A stretch of 64,000 nt of DNA, from NCBI RefSeq assembly GCF_037975245.1, contig NC_092574.1, positions 27,014,713 through 27,078,712 of the forward strand, in the 5' to 3' direction. The stretch is from Apostichopus japonicus. Taxonomy: Eukaryota; Echinodermata; Holothuroidea; Aspidochirotida; Stichopodidae. A program made the position numbers and the translations under genes. Position 1 is the first letter of the stretch. Each line of letters starts with the position of its first letter. Below the pieces are notes generated by a model. That model saw nothing but the letters and a program-made list of their open reading frames with translations, did no database searches and had not been told where the DNA came from. This document shows, one piece after another, positions 27,915 through 38,509 of the stretch.

Positions 27915-28720
27915 GGCCGTAGCCGGGGGGGGGGGGGGGGTGAATTGTTCAATTGCTCAGATGGAATGAAGTGAACAATTAAACATTTATTTGCATTTAT
28001 TAGCAAAACCTTGCCTCTATAGGGCTACTTACATAGACTTAACCTAAAGTCTAAATATGTCTCAGATGCACCATTTTAAATCACATTTTTTTTCGCGGGA
28101 GAACCTTCCAACCTCCAAAGTAGGACGGCTTCAGTGCAATACCCCTCCACGATAAATTCCTTCATTCGCCTCTGGCCCTCCCATAAAAATCCAGGTTCCT
28201 AAATTTGCCATTCGGAGAAATTTTGAATTTATTATTTATTAGCACAACTGTCCTTAAGAGCTACTTAAAAAACCTAAATTCCTCAGAATGCACCATTTGA
28301 CTTCTCGATTCGTATATTTTCTGCCCACACAAGAAAATTGGCTTTATTCATTCGACGGTCACACCCCGCCTTTGTTAAGTGCTTAATTCAACAACTGGTC
28401 CTCCCATAAAGATGCAGGTCTCTACCTTAATCAGTCTGGGAATTTTCAGTCTATTTTCTTTGCTATTAGAGCTACTTATATAGACCTAAATTTATGTCTC
28501 AGAATTCCCTGTTTGACGTTTAAAACTTTAATTTATTGTCTTGGCCCAGCCCCCCCCCTACTTAAAGGTGTCGGCTATACCCCAGTGCAGCCCCCCCCCC
28601 CCCGCTGTATGAAGTCCTTTATTCGCCTCTGACCCTACCACAAAAGGTCAGCCCCATACCACAATCAGTCGGGGCAAATTTTGAATCTGGTTCCCACCTT
28701 TGAAATCCTCCACACGTCAC
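27915..28720. repeat. Diverged tandem repeat of about 200 bp
   Basis: Three diverged units share GAGCTACTTA.ATAGACCTAAA, GTCTCAGAATGCACCATTTGA and a C-tract region, at about 28021, 28255 and 28465. The unit begins near a degraded GTAGCCGGGGGG end at 27915. Confidence 0.5.
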
Positions 28721-31700
28721 TGATTTGCAGCGAAATACTGTAGACAGCGAACTGAAGAATGTGGTAATGAGATGGATATCCAACCATTTTAAAGCTATCA
28801 ATAATGGACTGGATAATCTTTTTCGATTTCAAACTTTTGCTCTGCAAGTTCAGCTTTTCGTGATGTTTGTTTTTCCTCCTCTATCATGACTGCTTCTCTT
28901 CATACTTGGAACTAAATATGGCCAAATAGCAAGGTCTTGATTACTTGGCATGCACCGCCAAGGTCACGCCCAGTAATCGTACAAGATAAGAACTGAAGTT
29001 AAAATGGTTGTCCATAGGAATTAGCGAATGTAATCGCTTAGTATGAAGGCCTCCTGAAGACTGTACCCGTGTGATACTGAAGGTGCTACGTCAAGTTATG
29101 GCGCTTGCATAAAACTATATCAGAAAAGTCACTATAAAGAGAGAGAGAGAGAGTCACCTCGGGTCAAAAATTGTCGATTTCAATTTCAAGTAGAGCCTTT
29201 TAACAACTGGTGACAGAATCATCATACACAATGAGGTCTTCTGAGACTCCATTATTCTAACAGATGACATAAAAGCATTGTAAAGTCATTTAAAAGGTCA
29301 TCACAAATTTGAGCTTGCTAAGAATTGGTAAAAGCTATTAAATGTTCTGACTCTTTATGTGAATCCTATATGGCTCATTGATGCACAATAATGGCTGACA
29401 GTTAACTTATATATTTGTTGAAATCTGAGTATTCGAGAGTATTACTCAATTTTCCAGCATATTGGAGACCGATACTGTTGTAAGACCGATGTTCTAAGTG
29501 AGGCAAACATGGCATTGTTTGTAGTTCATTTTCCGTCAAAGGGTATCTTCTTCATATATGCTTTTCTTCTCACTAACACATCTCTGTTAAAATGTTGTAT
29601 TTCCAAGTTTTAATTGTCCTTTTATTTTAGTGCAAAATAGTAATTCATTTCCTAAAATCAATCTTTCCATGCATCAGAATGTAACCGTTTGTGTGCACCT
29701 AAAAGTGTGTAGTTTAAACTATGGAATTTTGTTTAAATACAGCTTCAATACTGCTTTAAAGGCATGCAATCTTTAACAATCTTAGCAAATTTCTTAATAC
29801 ACTGACGTTTAATCTGCAACATGTCGTCAATGGTTGAAGTTACTTTGCAAAATCCTTACCAAATTTCACAGATAATATCTTTATACTAGCTTTTACTTCC
29901 TTCTGGTGACATCTCGCAATGGCCTTCTCAAGACGTATGGTTCTTAAAATAATGTAGTTTGGAATAAGGTTTTAATAACTATAAAGGTTCGGTATAACCA
30001 AAACTATTTTCATGATAGGATATATCATATATTATAATAGTGTGCCGTTAGTTCCTCTCCGTGAACTCTTAACCCTAAGGTTAAATTGTCCCAACACGAT
30101 AGTAAAGCTGTGGATTGTTGTCAATCCTTTGGACATATGGTGTTGCTAGTTCAGCGAAACTGCGTCCATAATAAGATTTTGATTAATAGCACAGCAGGTG
30201 TCGATATTCGTCCTTGAACGTTCTCTTAACGAGAACAGAAATTTGTCAAATATATAAAGTACACGGTGAGAATATGTATTGAGATGTGTGTAATGAGACA
30301 TTGATGCCCTTTAGTTACCCGGATATAGGTCTGTATGTTAATATTAATGAGCAATTGTAACCCACATATCTTGTTTGATCATTTTTGTTTGCGGTCATTT
30401 AACCTCTATCGGAATTTTATTTCGCCTCCTCCATTTATAACTAGAACAAATAAATGAAGAGGCTAAATAAACGAAATCAAAGTAATACAGTAACGGTCCA
30501 CCTACATATTCTGTGATTTTCCTTTTGTTTTTGTAATTACGTTTTGACTTAATTTAATGTCAGGACTGAGGGTTATATTTCGCGAAAGTGTCTACGTATT
30601 TGGTATGTAGAATTTAAAAGTCTAATGTGAAATATGGTCAATGATATCGTGACGCTGATTCAAAACACTGGCTTGGCAAAGTCTCTTTAGCTTCCCGCTT
30701 AGTAGTCAATGACACAGGGTGCAACAATTAGGAGAAGGAAGGAACAAAAAAATATAGTTACAAATAATTGGTAAAATCTTACTAAAAGGTAATCTTTTTC
30801 ACCAGTTGTCGATAAATTCTGAATTTGGGCCTCACGTGATTGGGCAGGCAGTCGGAGTAGGAAGTTTGGAAGAAACCCCCTCTCATCCCTTCCCCTCAGA
30901 TAAATCACATACATGATCCCTCTCATCCCTTCCCCTCAGATAAATCACATACATGATCCACGGTTAATAACTTGAGACTTTTTAAAATCCCCGACAGTAT
31001 AACATCGACATTGAGCGTGCGCAGAACAACAGAACGTTAACGCGGTTCTGAGCATTACAGAAAGTTACGAGAGCAACAACGTACTAGATTTTTTTCTAGG
31101 GATATTCTCTCCAAGGATATTCTTTCTTTCCCTGATAACATTGACTCAACTTCCGGTATAAAAACCAACATATTCTATCAATTTAATGTAGAGAGACCAT
31201 TTCTTCTCTACTTCTAGTTGCAAAGAACCGTTTGAAGTCATTATCATTGATACGGCATTGAAGAGCTATGACGTGACCAATTTACATGGTATACACGTTA
31301 TAGATTTATATACTTTAGGCCCATAAACTAGAATTATTTGGTAGTATATATTGTGTGCCTACCTTGGGTGGGGTATGAACAACTCTGGATTTTATTCTTT
31401 ACAACCCCCCCCCCCGCCCCCAGTATACGTGATTGTGTCTATGTTACCAGACAAACACGGATAACACAGCTAACAGTGTAAGTGATGGGGAGGGGGGGGT
31501 GGGATGGGTGGAACTCCACGATTTGAATTAGTCTGGCTATGAATACTGAAGTGCGGGAAGTTGCACGTGAAAGTGGGGGACGATAAACCAATATCGGGAC
31601 CTGAGCCATAAAGGGTGCACAGAACCCTTACAAACGCCTATAGTCATAGCAACGTTATAACATGCTGAGGTGAAACCTATAATAGTGATATTCCTACGTA

Positions 31701-31740
31701 TACATATGTCGCAGGCTCATCTGGACTGCATTATATATCA
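28721..31740. other. Intergenic, no gene seen
   Basis: Only short unsupported frames. A 41-base segment (CCCTCTCATCCCTTCCCC onward) is duplicated in tandem at 30878-30960. A (GA)n tract lies at 29137-29152. Confidence 0.4.
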
Positions 31741-31744
31741 TTGC

Positions 31745-31995
31745 ATGATTCTGTCAGTGGTATATACCCAGTTCATGCCTCTGGTAGTGGTATTTACATA
31801 TACCCAGTTCATGCCTCTGGTAGTGGTATTTACATATACCCAGTTCATGCCTCTGGTAGTGGTATTTTCATATACCCAGTTCATGCCTCTGGTAGTGGTA
31901 TTTTCATATACCCAGTTCATGCCTCTGGTAGTGGTATTTTCATATACCCAGTTCATGCCTCCATGGTAGTGGTATTGATATATACCCAGTTCATG
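31745..31995. repeat. 36-bp minisatellite
   Basis: About six and a half copies of a unit with ATACCCAGTTCATGCCTCTG and GTAGTGGTATTTTCAT. Because 36 is divisible by three, frames stay open through it on both strands; these are not genes. Confidence 0.93.
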
Positions 31996-32259
31996 CGTCC
32001 CATATACTTCTTCTTGCGACCGTCTGTGGAGTAGTCATGAATTAGTGAGGCTAGCGTTGAATATGTAGAATGTTTTTGAGGCTTGAAAAACCCGATCAGC
32101 GAGTCAGTGAAATCCCTTTCCGTGGCAAGCCTTTTCAGTTTAGAGTAACAGATAAACCCCAAGACATTACATATCACCCTCAATCGTTTACTCGTTTTGC
32201 AATACGAAAATAGAACGTTAGAGTGTCTTGCCTGGAATTGTCAATAGGCCCCGACCTCG

Positions 32260-32392
32260 ACGTTGGGCCCATTTGTCGTTGGGCCCATTTGTCGTTGGGC
32301 CCATTTGTCGTTGGGCTCATTTGACGTTGGGCCCATTTGTCGTTGGGCCCATTTGTCGTTGGGCCCATTTGTCGTTGGGCCCAGACAGTGTC
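32260..32392. repeat. 16-bp tandem repeat
   Basis: Eight copies of GTTGGGCCCATTTGTC with one TCATTTGAC variant. The unit is reminiscent in style of the TTTCGCCCAACC units that form the arms of the 1044-4240 element, but no inverted partner array is present in this window. Confidence 0.93.
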
Positions 32393-32504
32393 CTCTTCCG
32401 CACGTTGTGAAATCCGTCTCTGTGTGTCATTTTCGCCGCGGCAGGGTACCAAGTCGATACACTTTTGACAGCAGCTTCATCGTTGTCAAGAAAACTCAGT
32501 TCTA

Positions 32505-32772
32505 ATGTATGTATGTGTGTATGTATGTTTGTATTTATGTACGGTATGTATTTTAGATCCTCCTGCAAGCAGGAACTCGCGAAGAAGCCTCTATGGCTTA
32601 TCAAAGCCGCAAGCTGACCGAAGTCAGTCTCTTGCATTCATATTTAACGTCCATTATTATGAATTGTCAACAACTCTGTAACTGGACGACATACATTAAT
32701 CTTGGAGTGAATCGAACCGGGGACCTTAAGATTGGAAGGCACCGGCGTTAACCACTGAGCTAACACTCCACG
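32505..32772 (-). mobile_element. tRNA-derived SINE
   Basis: On the minus strand a tRNA-like head carries an RNA polymerase III A box TTAGCTCAGTGG (32752-32763) and B box GGTTCGATTC (32709-32718) with a GGAGTG/CACTCC acceptor-like pair. A body follows with GACTGACTTCGGTCAGC and GGCTTTGATAAGCC, then a tail of CATACATA repeats (32505-32530). Order and length fit a SINE; I cannot name its central-domain class with certainty. Confidence 0.8.
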
Positions 32773-33055
32773 ATATATGAGTGCACATAAGTGCACACCA
32801 TTAATGAGTGCACACCATATATTAGTGCACACCATACATGAGTGCACACCATATATGAGTACACACCATATATGAGTGCACACCATATATGAGTGCACAC
32901 CATATATGAGTGCACACCATAAATGAGTGTACACCATATATGAGTGACACCATATATGAGTGCACACCATACATGAGTGCACACCATATATGAGTGCACA
33001 CCATAAATGAGTGTACACCATATATGAGTGCACACTATATATTAGTGCAACGATC
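32772..33055. repeat. 17-bp minisatellite next to the SINE head
   Basis: About 16 copies of GAGTGCACACCATATAT with small variants. It begins exactly where the SINE's acceptor-like CACTCC ends. Long open frames across it on the minus strand are repeat artefacts. Confidence 0.93.
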
Positions 33056-33059
33056 AAAA

Positions 33060-33912
33060 GGTGCATTCTGTCCTGTTACGTCGAGTTAAACCATACCGAT
33101 CTTTTTCATCTAGCCCACATTCCGTGCATCGAAATTATGGCACCATAGCTCAGTACTCAAATCATGGGAGTGAATGAAACCCACACTCAATTCACATGGC
33201 ACATGTACTAAGGTATGGTTTTAGCGCAGTTAAGGAGTCGCGTACGGTTTCCTTGCACCGGAAACATTTCAAATCCCACAGCTTCGCCGATATCACAAAT
33301 GGAATTATCAGACAACAAGCTTCTTGAAAGAATGGTTTCAGAAGGGCATTAGTAAACTAAAAAGCAGAATATTCTATTATTACGAAAGAGGACGTTTCTT
33401 ATTGATTGCACATATAATAACGAGATTTGCAGTGACCTGAAATGATCTAGTTCTAATTTTCAACTGACGCGGGAAAAAACCTCTGAGTACTGACTGACCA
33501 GTGAGGGCTAGTGGCACGAAAGGTTGTTATTATTCTGTAACGTCGAACTGATTACTCTAACCGCCGGAACAATCACGGTTATTTGGTCGGTGCCAGATAT
33601 CACTATCAAGAAATGCTCATGTTATTCCACAAAATCATCCCTGTGTGTCGTCTATATGGTGATTATATATGTGACCACCACCTGATGGGCACCACCGCAT
33701 GCGTATATAGTAGGCCTACTACACATGTGACGTGTACGACATGTTTTATCACACTGTAGAGTTGTCGTAGGAGTAAACGACTTCATGGATATTATGGCGC
33801 CTTGCGAGGATTTTCACCAATATTGAATTGATATTCCATTGTGCGGCAAGCATTGCTCGGAGAGAAACATCATTGCAGTTCATACAACAGATTATGGTTA
33901 CTGTATAACAAT
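33060..33912. other. Upstream flank of sulfotransferase first exon 1a
   Basis: No gene recognised. Should contain the promoter of exon 1a; no clear TATA or initiator is evident. Confidence 0.35.
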
Positions 33913-34092
33913 ATGGTACGGTTTTGTCGACCCAGCCGTATCATGTTAGGTTCTGTAACACTATGTTGTGTGTTTATTTTCACACTGTTTCTACGAGATG
34001 TCTTCCAGTTCTTCGCCTCCGACTTTGATAGAGGTAACCACAGTGACGGCAACGAACGTACCCTAGAACAATTTGATGTCCTGAAGAGTGAG
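33913..34092 (+). CDS. Carbohydrate sulfotransferase, alternative first exon 1a (membrane anchor)
   Basis: ATG at 33913 begins a 60-residue stretch MVRFCRPSRIML..., with a short basic cytosolic tail, a hydrophobic signal-anchor (about residues 11-33, GSVTLCCVFIFTLFLRDVF) and a hydrophilic stem with one possible sequon (NHS). It ends at LKSE in phase 0 exactly before GTAAGT (34093). This is the topology of type II Golgi sulfotransferases. The nearest downstream phase-0 acceptor that yields a known domain is 46866, giving a 331-residue protein. The upstream in-frame GTG codons are ignored as starts. Splicing is inferred. Confidence 0.6.
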
Positions 34093-36358
34093 GTAAGTTC
34101 AGAGTTTACATCTGTACTCTGTTACTACTAAAAAACAGGTGTGACGAAATCACGTACACGTGGACAGGGGCATAAACAACTTTGGTGTTGACATACATTC
34201 GTTACCATGGTGACGGTTAAATTATAGGCTATAGTTTTTTTATATCACCCTGATAGCGACACATTGAACATTAAACAAAGGAGTTATTGCTCCAATTCTC
34301 TGATCCAACACATACCGTAGCTAGCTATACCGGTTCAAAGATGTGGAAGAGAGACTACAACAATGACTACCGGCAAAGGCAGAGTTGCTGTGCGGGGGGG
34401 GGGGGGGGGATCAGCAACGCAATCCATGGAAATGCATTTCAATACCCTGGTGAGGATCCAGTGGCGAATCCCCCAGAAGTTGTACGAGTTAAGATATTTC
34501 TTCTTCTCTCGAGCGATTTAAAGTACAATTGGTCAAGGCTATGGAAGATATTCCAAGCCCGCCGGAAGTTGAAAAACATTCAGTTCCCTTGTAGCTAATT
34601 TTAACTTTCGATCCAAGCAATATCTCCTTCAGAGCCTCAGAGGCTAAGTGAAACGCAACCAAGTACGAACACATTAAAAGACAGATGGACAGAGAGACAC
34701 AGACAGTTTAAATTGGACAAATGAGAATAGAGCAGTATAAGAAAGTAAGTAAGTAAAACTTTATTTCATCCCAAAAGGGAAAATACAATAGTATATATCA
34801 ACTTTGCTAACAGTCTTTCTCTCTTTGTGAATAAAATGGATTAGAATGTACGGAAAAACGAAACGACACTTGAAGATACTAAAATTACACAAATACCTAC
34901 ATGAGTCCATTATAGACTTGTGAACAGAAATATTGTCACAACATTATGAATATTTTGCAAATACATATTCGAGAAAACTTTCAAAACCAGATCAAAGTAT
35001 TGTTGACAGGTTGCTGCCACTTAACCTTATCAACAAATCCATTCATCTATACGAGTCCCTTTAATAAACCATGACAAGGCCTACAGTTGACCTTCTGACC
35101 CTTCGTATCAGGTGTTGACTTCATTTTCTCGTAGTACATTTATATAACTGTACATGGAAGTTTTTGCACTGTTCTGGATTTTACAACTCGCTACAATTTC
35201 GATTAGACTCATTTGCCGTTGTCGTTTATTTCCATTTCATTTAACAGAGTCTGTTCAAAGTATCTCTTTCGAGATCCGGCTTTAGGAATCACAAATGTTT
35301 TTGAGTTAGTTAGCATCATGTTTGATCTTTAGAGAAAGGCAAAAATTTGACACCAAATCAGAACTAGCATTGTTCGATACAGGTGACAAGTGCCTACAGT
35401 GGAATTACGACCTTCCAATTACGATCTAACCAGGGAGCTGCTACTCTAACTAGAGTAGCAGCTCCCTGATCTAACAAACCCCTCTACGCAAACGATACCT
35501 GGAGTTAAGAAAGGGTCAAGTAAATATGATGCATCGTTAACCATCGTTAACTTAATGTTAAGTCACTAAGATGTTTAACTTTAGCATGTTGAAGTGTTAA
35601 CCAACATCATATGTTATATAAGTTTCAACAAATGATGAAACAATATAAACATAAATTAAACCAGTTTTCTTAAACAATCGGATGAACGATAATGGTGGCA
35701 GAAATAGGTCATTAATTTCCACTCGTTTGGGCACAAATAACAACCTTTTGCGGTCTGATATTAATGTTAATCCGAAGAGAGGAAATGTGCTCTTCCGCCG
35801 ATTTGATTGGTATACAACAAGGGTATGCACGTTAATACACTGCACTTTTATGTACATGCCATATAGATTATACAGCCTGATGATCAGGTCGCCTTATGAG
35901 CAGGGTTTTAAGTCCCCTTTTGCCTTGAACAGAAGTTATTACTTGCTAGTTCAAATTAAATATTTACTGTTACGATAAAGCCCAGTGTTCTTGTCGACCT
36001 ATAACTTCCATACTTTGAATCGGTCATTGACTCTTTCAGGCAAACATGAGAATCCCATTTCATTACATCTCTCGCTTTCTTCGGGGGATTATCTCCGGGG
36101 ATTGGAATTCATCTGTGTGCAACCTTGTTTGTGTATATCAGGATGTATTGTGTCATGTACATTTCAAAGGCCGGGTGTCAGCCGATGTCAGGCTGTAATC
36201 CTGTTCACAGGTCTGTTACGGCGGTACAGCGTCACAATTACCACTTGTCTTTGTTGTTAACTGGATCAGATATTTGATCCGTACTATGGCCCCAGGGATA
36301 CAAGCATTGGTCATGTCACGACAGCGGAAAGTTTGTCGATTTCGAAATTCCGCAATGA
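34093..36358. other. Intron/intergenic interval of the sulfotransferase locus
   Basis: Holds a G-tract at 34387-34399, a probable retroelement tail on the minus strand at 34740-34820 (AACTTTATTTCATCCC after AGTAAGTAAGTA), and the micro-insert at 35431-35467. No other supported exon. Confidence 0.4.
35423..35475. repeat. 37-nt perfect hairpin micro-insert with 8-bp direct repeats
   Basis: Insert 35431-35467 has arms CAGGGAGCTGCTACTCT and AGAGTAGCAGCTCCCT(G), perfect over 17 bp with loop AACT. GATCTAAC flanks it on both sides (35423-35430 and 35468-35475). The clearest member of the micro-insert family. Confidence 0.85.
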
Positions 36359-36365
36359 ATAATAC

Positions 36366-36826
36366 TATGGAACGCCGAAAGGGCGTTGCACTATGTTGTT
36401 TACTTCTATGTTGTCTGTTATCATGTTGTTGTCTCTGTTGATGTTGTTGTCTCCTTTTATGTTGTTGTCTTCTTTGATGCTGACGGGGCTAGTCGGTCTC
36501 TCGGATAGTTTGGCTAGTTCTGAAGCACTAAATTCTTTGAATTTGTATACGTATTTTTACGTCATAAAAGTGAACAGCGCCGCCAGCTTCAAAGGAAACA
36601 ACAACATCAAAGGAGAAAACATTATCAAAGTAGACAACAACGTTGAAGGAGACAACAACATTGAAGGAGACAACAACATCAAAAGAGACAACAACATTGA
36701 AGGAGATACCAACATTGAAGGAGATACCAACATCAAAAGAGACAACAACATCAAAAGAGACAACATCATGATGACAGACAGCATAGCAGTAAACAACATA
36801 ATACAATGCCCTTTCGGCGTTCCATA
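36366..36826. mobile_element. Foldback element with tandem-repeat arms
   Basis: Terminal inverted repeats TATGGAACGCCGAAAGGGC / GCCCTTTCGGCGTTCCATA continue into arms of short tandem words: left TGTTGTCT.CTTTGATGTTG units, right complementary CAACAACATCAAAGGAGA units. TAATAC flanks both ends (36360-36365 and 36827-36832). A 170-residue frame through it is a repeat artefact. Same architecture as sea-urchin TU and fly FB elements; no transposase. Confidence 0.75.
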
Positions 36827-36832
36827 TAATAC

Positions 36833-38150
36833 AACCATGGAGTTGATTCAGGCTATCGTTTTTATGCCCGCTCCCGAAGTAATTCTGACCTCTTCATTGT
36901 CTTAAGATGCGGTTTTCAATATTCCCTTGACCTCGGTCCGGTCACTGTGGTTTAAATAGTAACTACTTTAATTAAAAAGGACCGAGCGAGTACCCGTACA
37001 AGTACTTTATTTACAACGAAATTTAATGAGAGTATATTACAGCTGTGTAATCCTACAATATTTAAACGCCTCTTTCAGCCAACAAGGAGCTGCCATTTGC
37101 AGCCGTACATTGCTTCGATTTCCGGGTTTATAGGGTCCTTCAGTGCTCTGAAAGGAAAATCGCATGCAAAACATAACCACAGTGACATTATGCAAGCCTT
37201 ATATACCATTGTTTCAGTGTTTCTTGTTAACTATGATAACGAACAGGTCAACGACACGTTAACACTTTTGTTATTTTCTTTGTTGGAAAATCATTGTCAT
37301 CACGTCTATGCATGAATGCACATTCGCTATTTCAAGTAGGCCTACAGGATTCAAACCTAATTCACTGCATGAAGTAGTGAGTCACATGGAAGAAGAAGGG
37401 TCATATACAACCATATAGTTCTTCATTTATACAGACCACAAACTTGATAAATCGTAGTCTCTTTTATATTAATGAATTCAAACACACATTAGTAACTGTG
37501 GTAATTTTCTCCTAAGTAACTCAGTGAACTCAAAATACAGCAATAAGGAAGTTGTCTTATTTCAATCATTTGGGTTCTTACTTTGATAACGAGCGGAAGT
37601 GAAGTTGTAATGCTAAAAAATGCCAATCTAACCACTTAAATGGAAAGTGTTACACTTTCTCACCTTGTGGTGCAGGGACACTTGCTAATTACACCTCATA
37701 CCAGTCTCAAAGCCTTTTCGTTCTATTACAAAGAATTGTACTATATATGCAGAAAGAGTTGCTTCACCCGAAGGGGATGACGGGATAGTCACGATACTTT
37801 GCCATCTTGCACTCAATGACCTCTCTATACGTGATGGTCAAAATCAGAATAGATATATTCACACGGAGAACTGTTATATCAATAAAGAAGCCTTTTATTG
37901 ATTTCATAAAGAAAGTCAACAATAGTTTAACAGCCATATGGTACTTTATCCCGCGGCGAACAGCGAATCATTTGTGTACATAAGGATAATTTGTAAATGG
38001 AATAAATATGATATGATTGACAAGAAGGGGTGCGACCCTGGTCATACATGTAATTGCCTTTGGCAGTCTTGATAGCCGCTCTACGTGACATACACAAAGT
38101 GCAGATGGTATGATTATTAGTTGAGACATAGAATAGACTTGGCATCATTA
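36833..38150. other. Non-coding, sulfotransferase intron
   Basis: No supported exon or structured repeat recognised. Confidence 0.35.
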
Positions 38151-38228
38151 GTATGAGAGTCCCTGGTATGAGCATGTTTGGCATCATTAGCATGAGCAGG
38201 GAGTTGCTCCCTGGTATGAGCATGTTTA
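38151..38228. repeat. Micro-insert pair in a tandem duplication
   Basis: A roughly 48-base unit is repeated: GGCATCATTAG(T/C)ATGAG, insert, GGTATGAGCATGTTT. The second insert is the palindrome CAGGGAGTTGCTCCCT (38197-38212); the first is a remnant AGTCCCT (38158-38164). GTATGAG/GCATGAG on the left and GGTATGAG on the right flank them. A related palindrome without clear direct repeats, CAGGGGGTTCTACTCCCT, is at 38487-38504. Confidence 0.65.
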
Positions 38229-38509
38229 AATATCTTCCACAAGCTCCCGAAGGATTTAACATCTTGGGAATCAAGAGATTGTCATAAGAGTCGGGCCTTT
38301 AGTTCTGACAGGAAATGTTGATAAAAGTTTCTTAGTTCTGTTTTGCGACAGGGTCCGCACGGGTTTTTATATAGTACAATGTCTGCATGGCAGCAGTTTG
38401 AATCAATTAGATTATAAGAACGTCTTTCATCGAAGAGACTTGGCCAATATGCATCGAGTCCCGGTGAGGAAGTGACTCAGCTATACCAGGGGGTTCTACT
38501 CCCTGGATA

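Noticed and set aside
32700..32772. Functional tRNA gene on the minus strand
   Set aside because: A and B boxes are present, but the anticodon arm does not form a clean seven-base loop, and the sequence continues into a SINE body with a CATA-repeat tail.
31670..33066. Several repetitive-protein-like frames (VVVFTYTQFMPL, GVHSYMVCTHIWCALIY, WAHLSLGPFVVGPICR)
   Set aside because: All are translations of the 36-, 17- and 16-bp minisatellites, open on more than one frame or strand.
36393..36905. 170-residue open frame, the longest unspliced frame outside the sulfotransferase
   Set aside because: It runs through the arms of the foldback element 36366-36826 and its sequence is N/D/I-rich repeats (GDNNIEGD); the opposite strand is open for the same reason.
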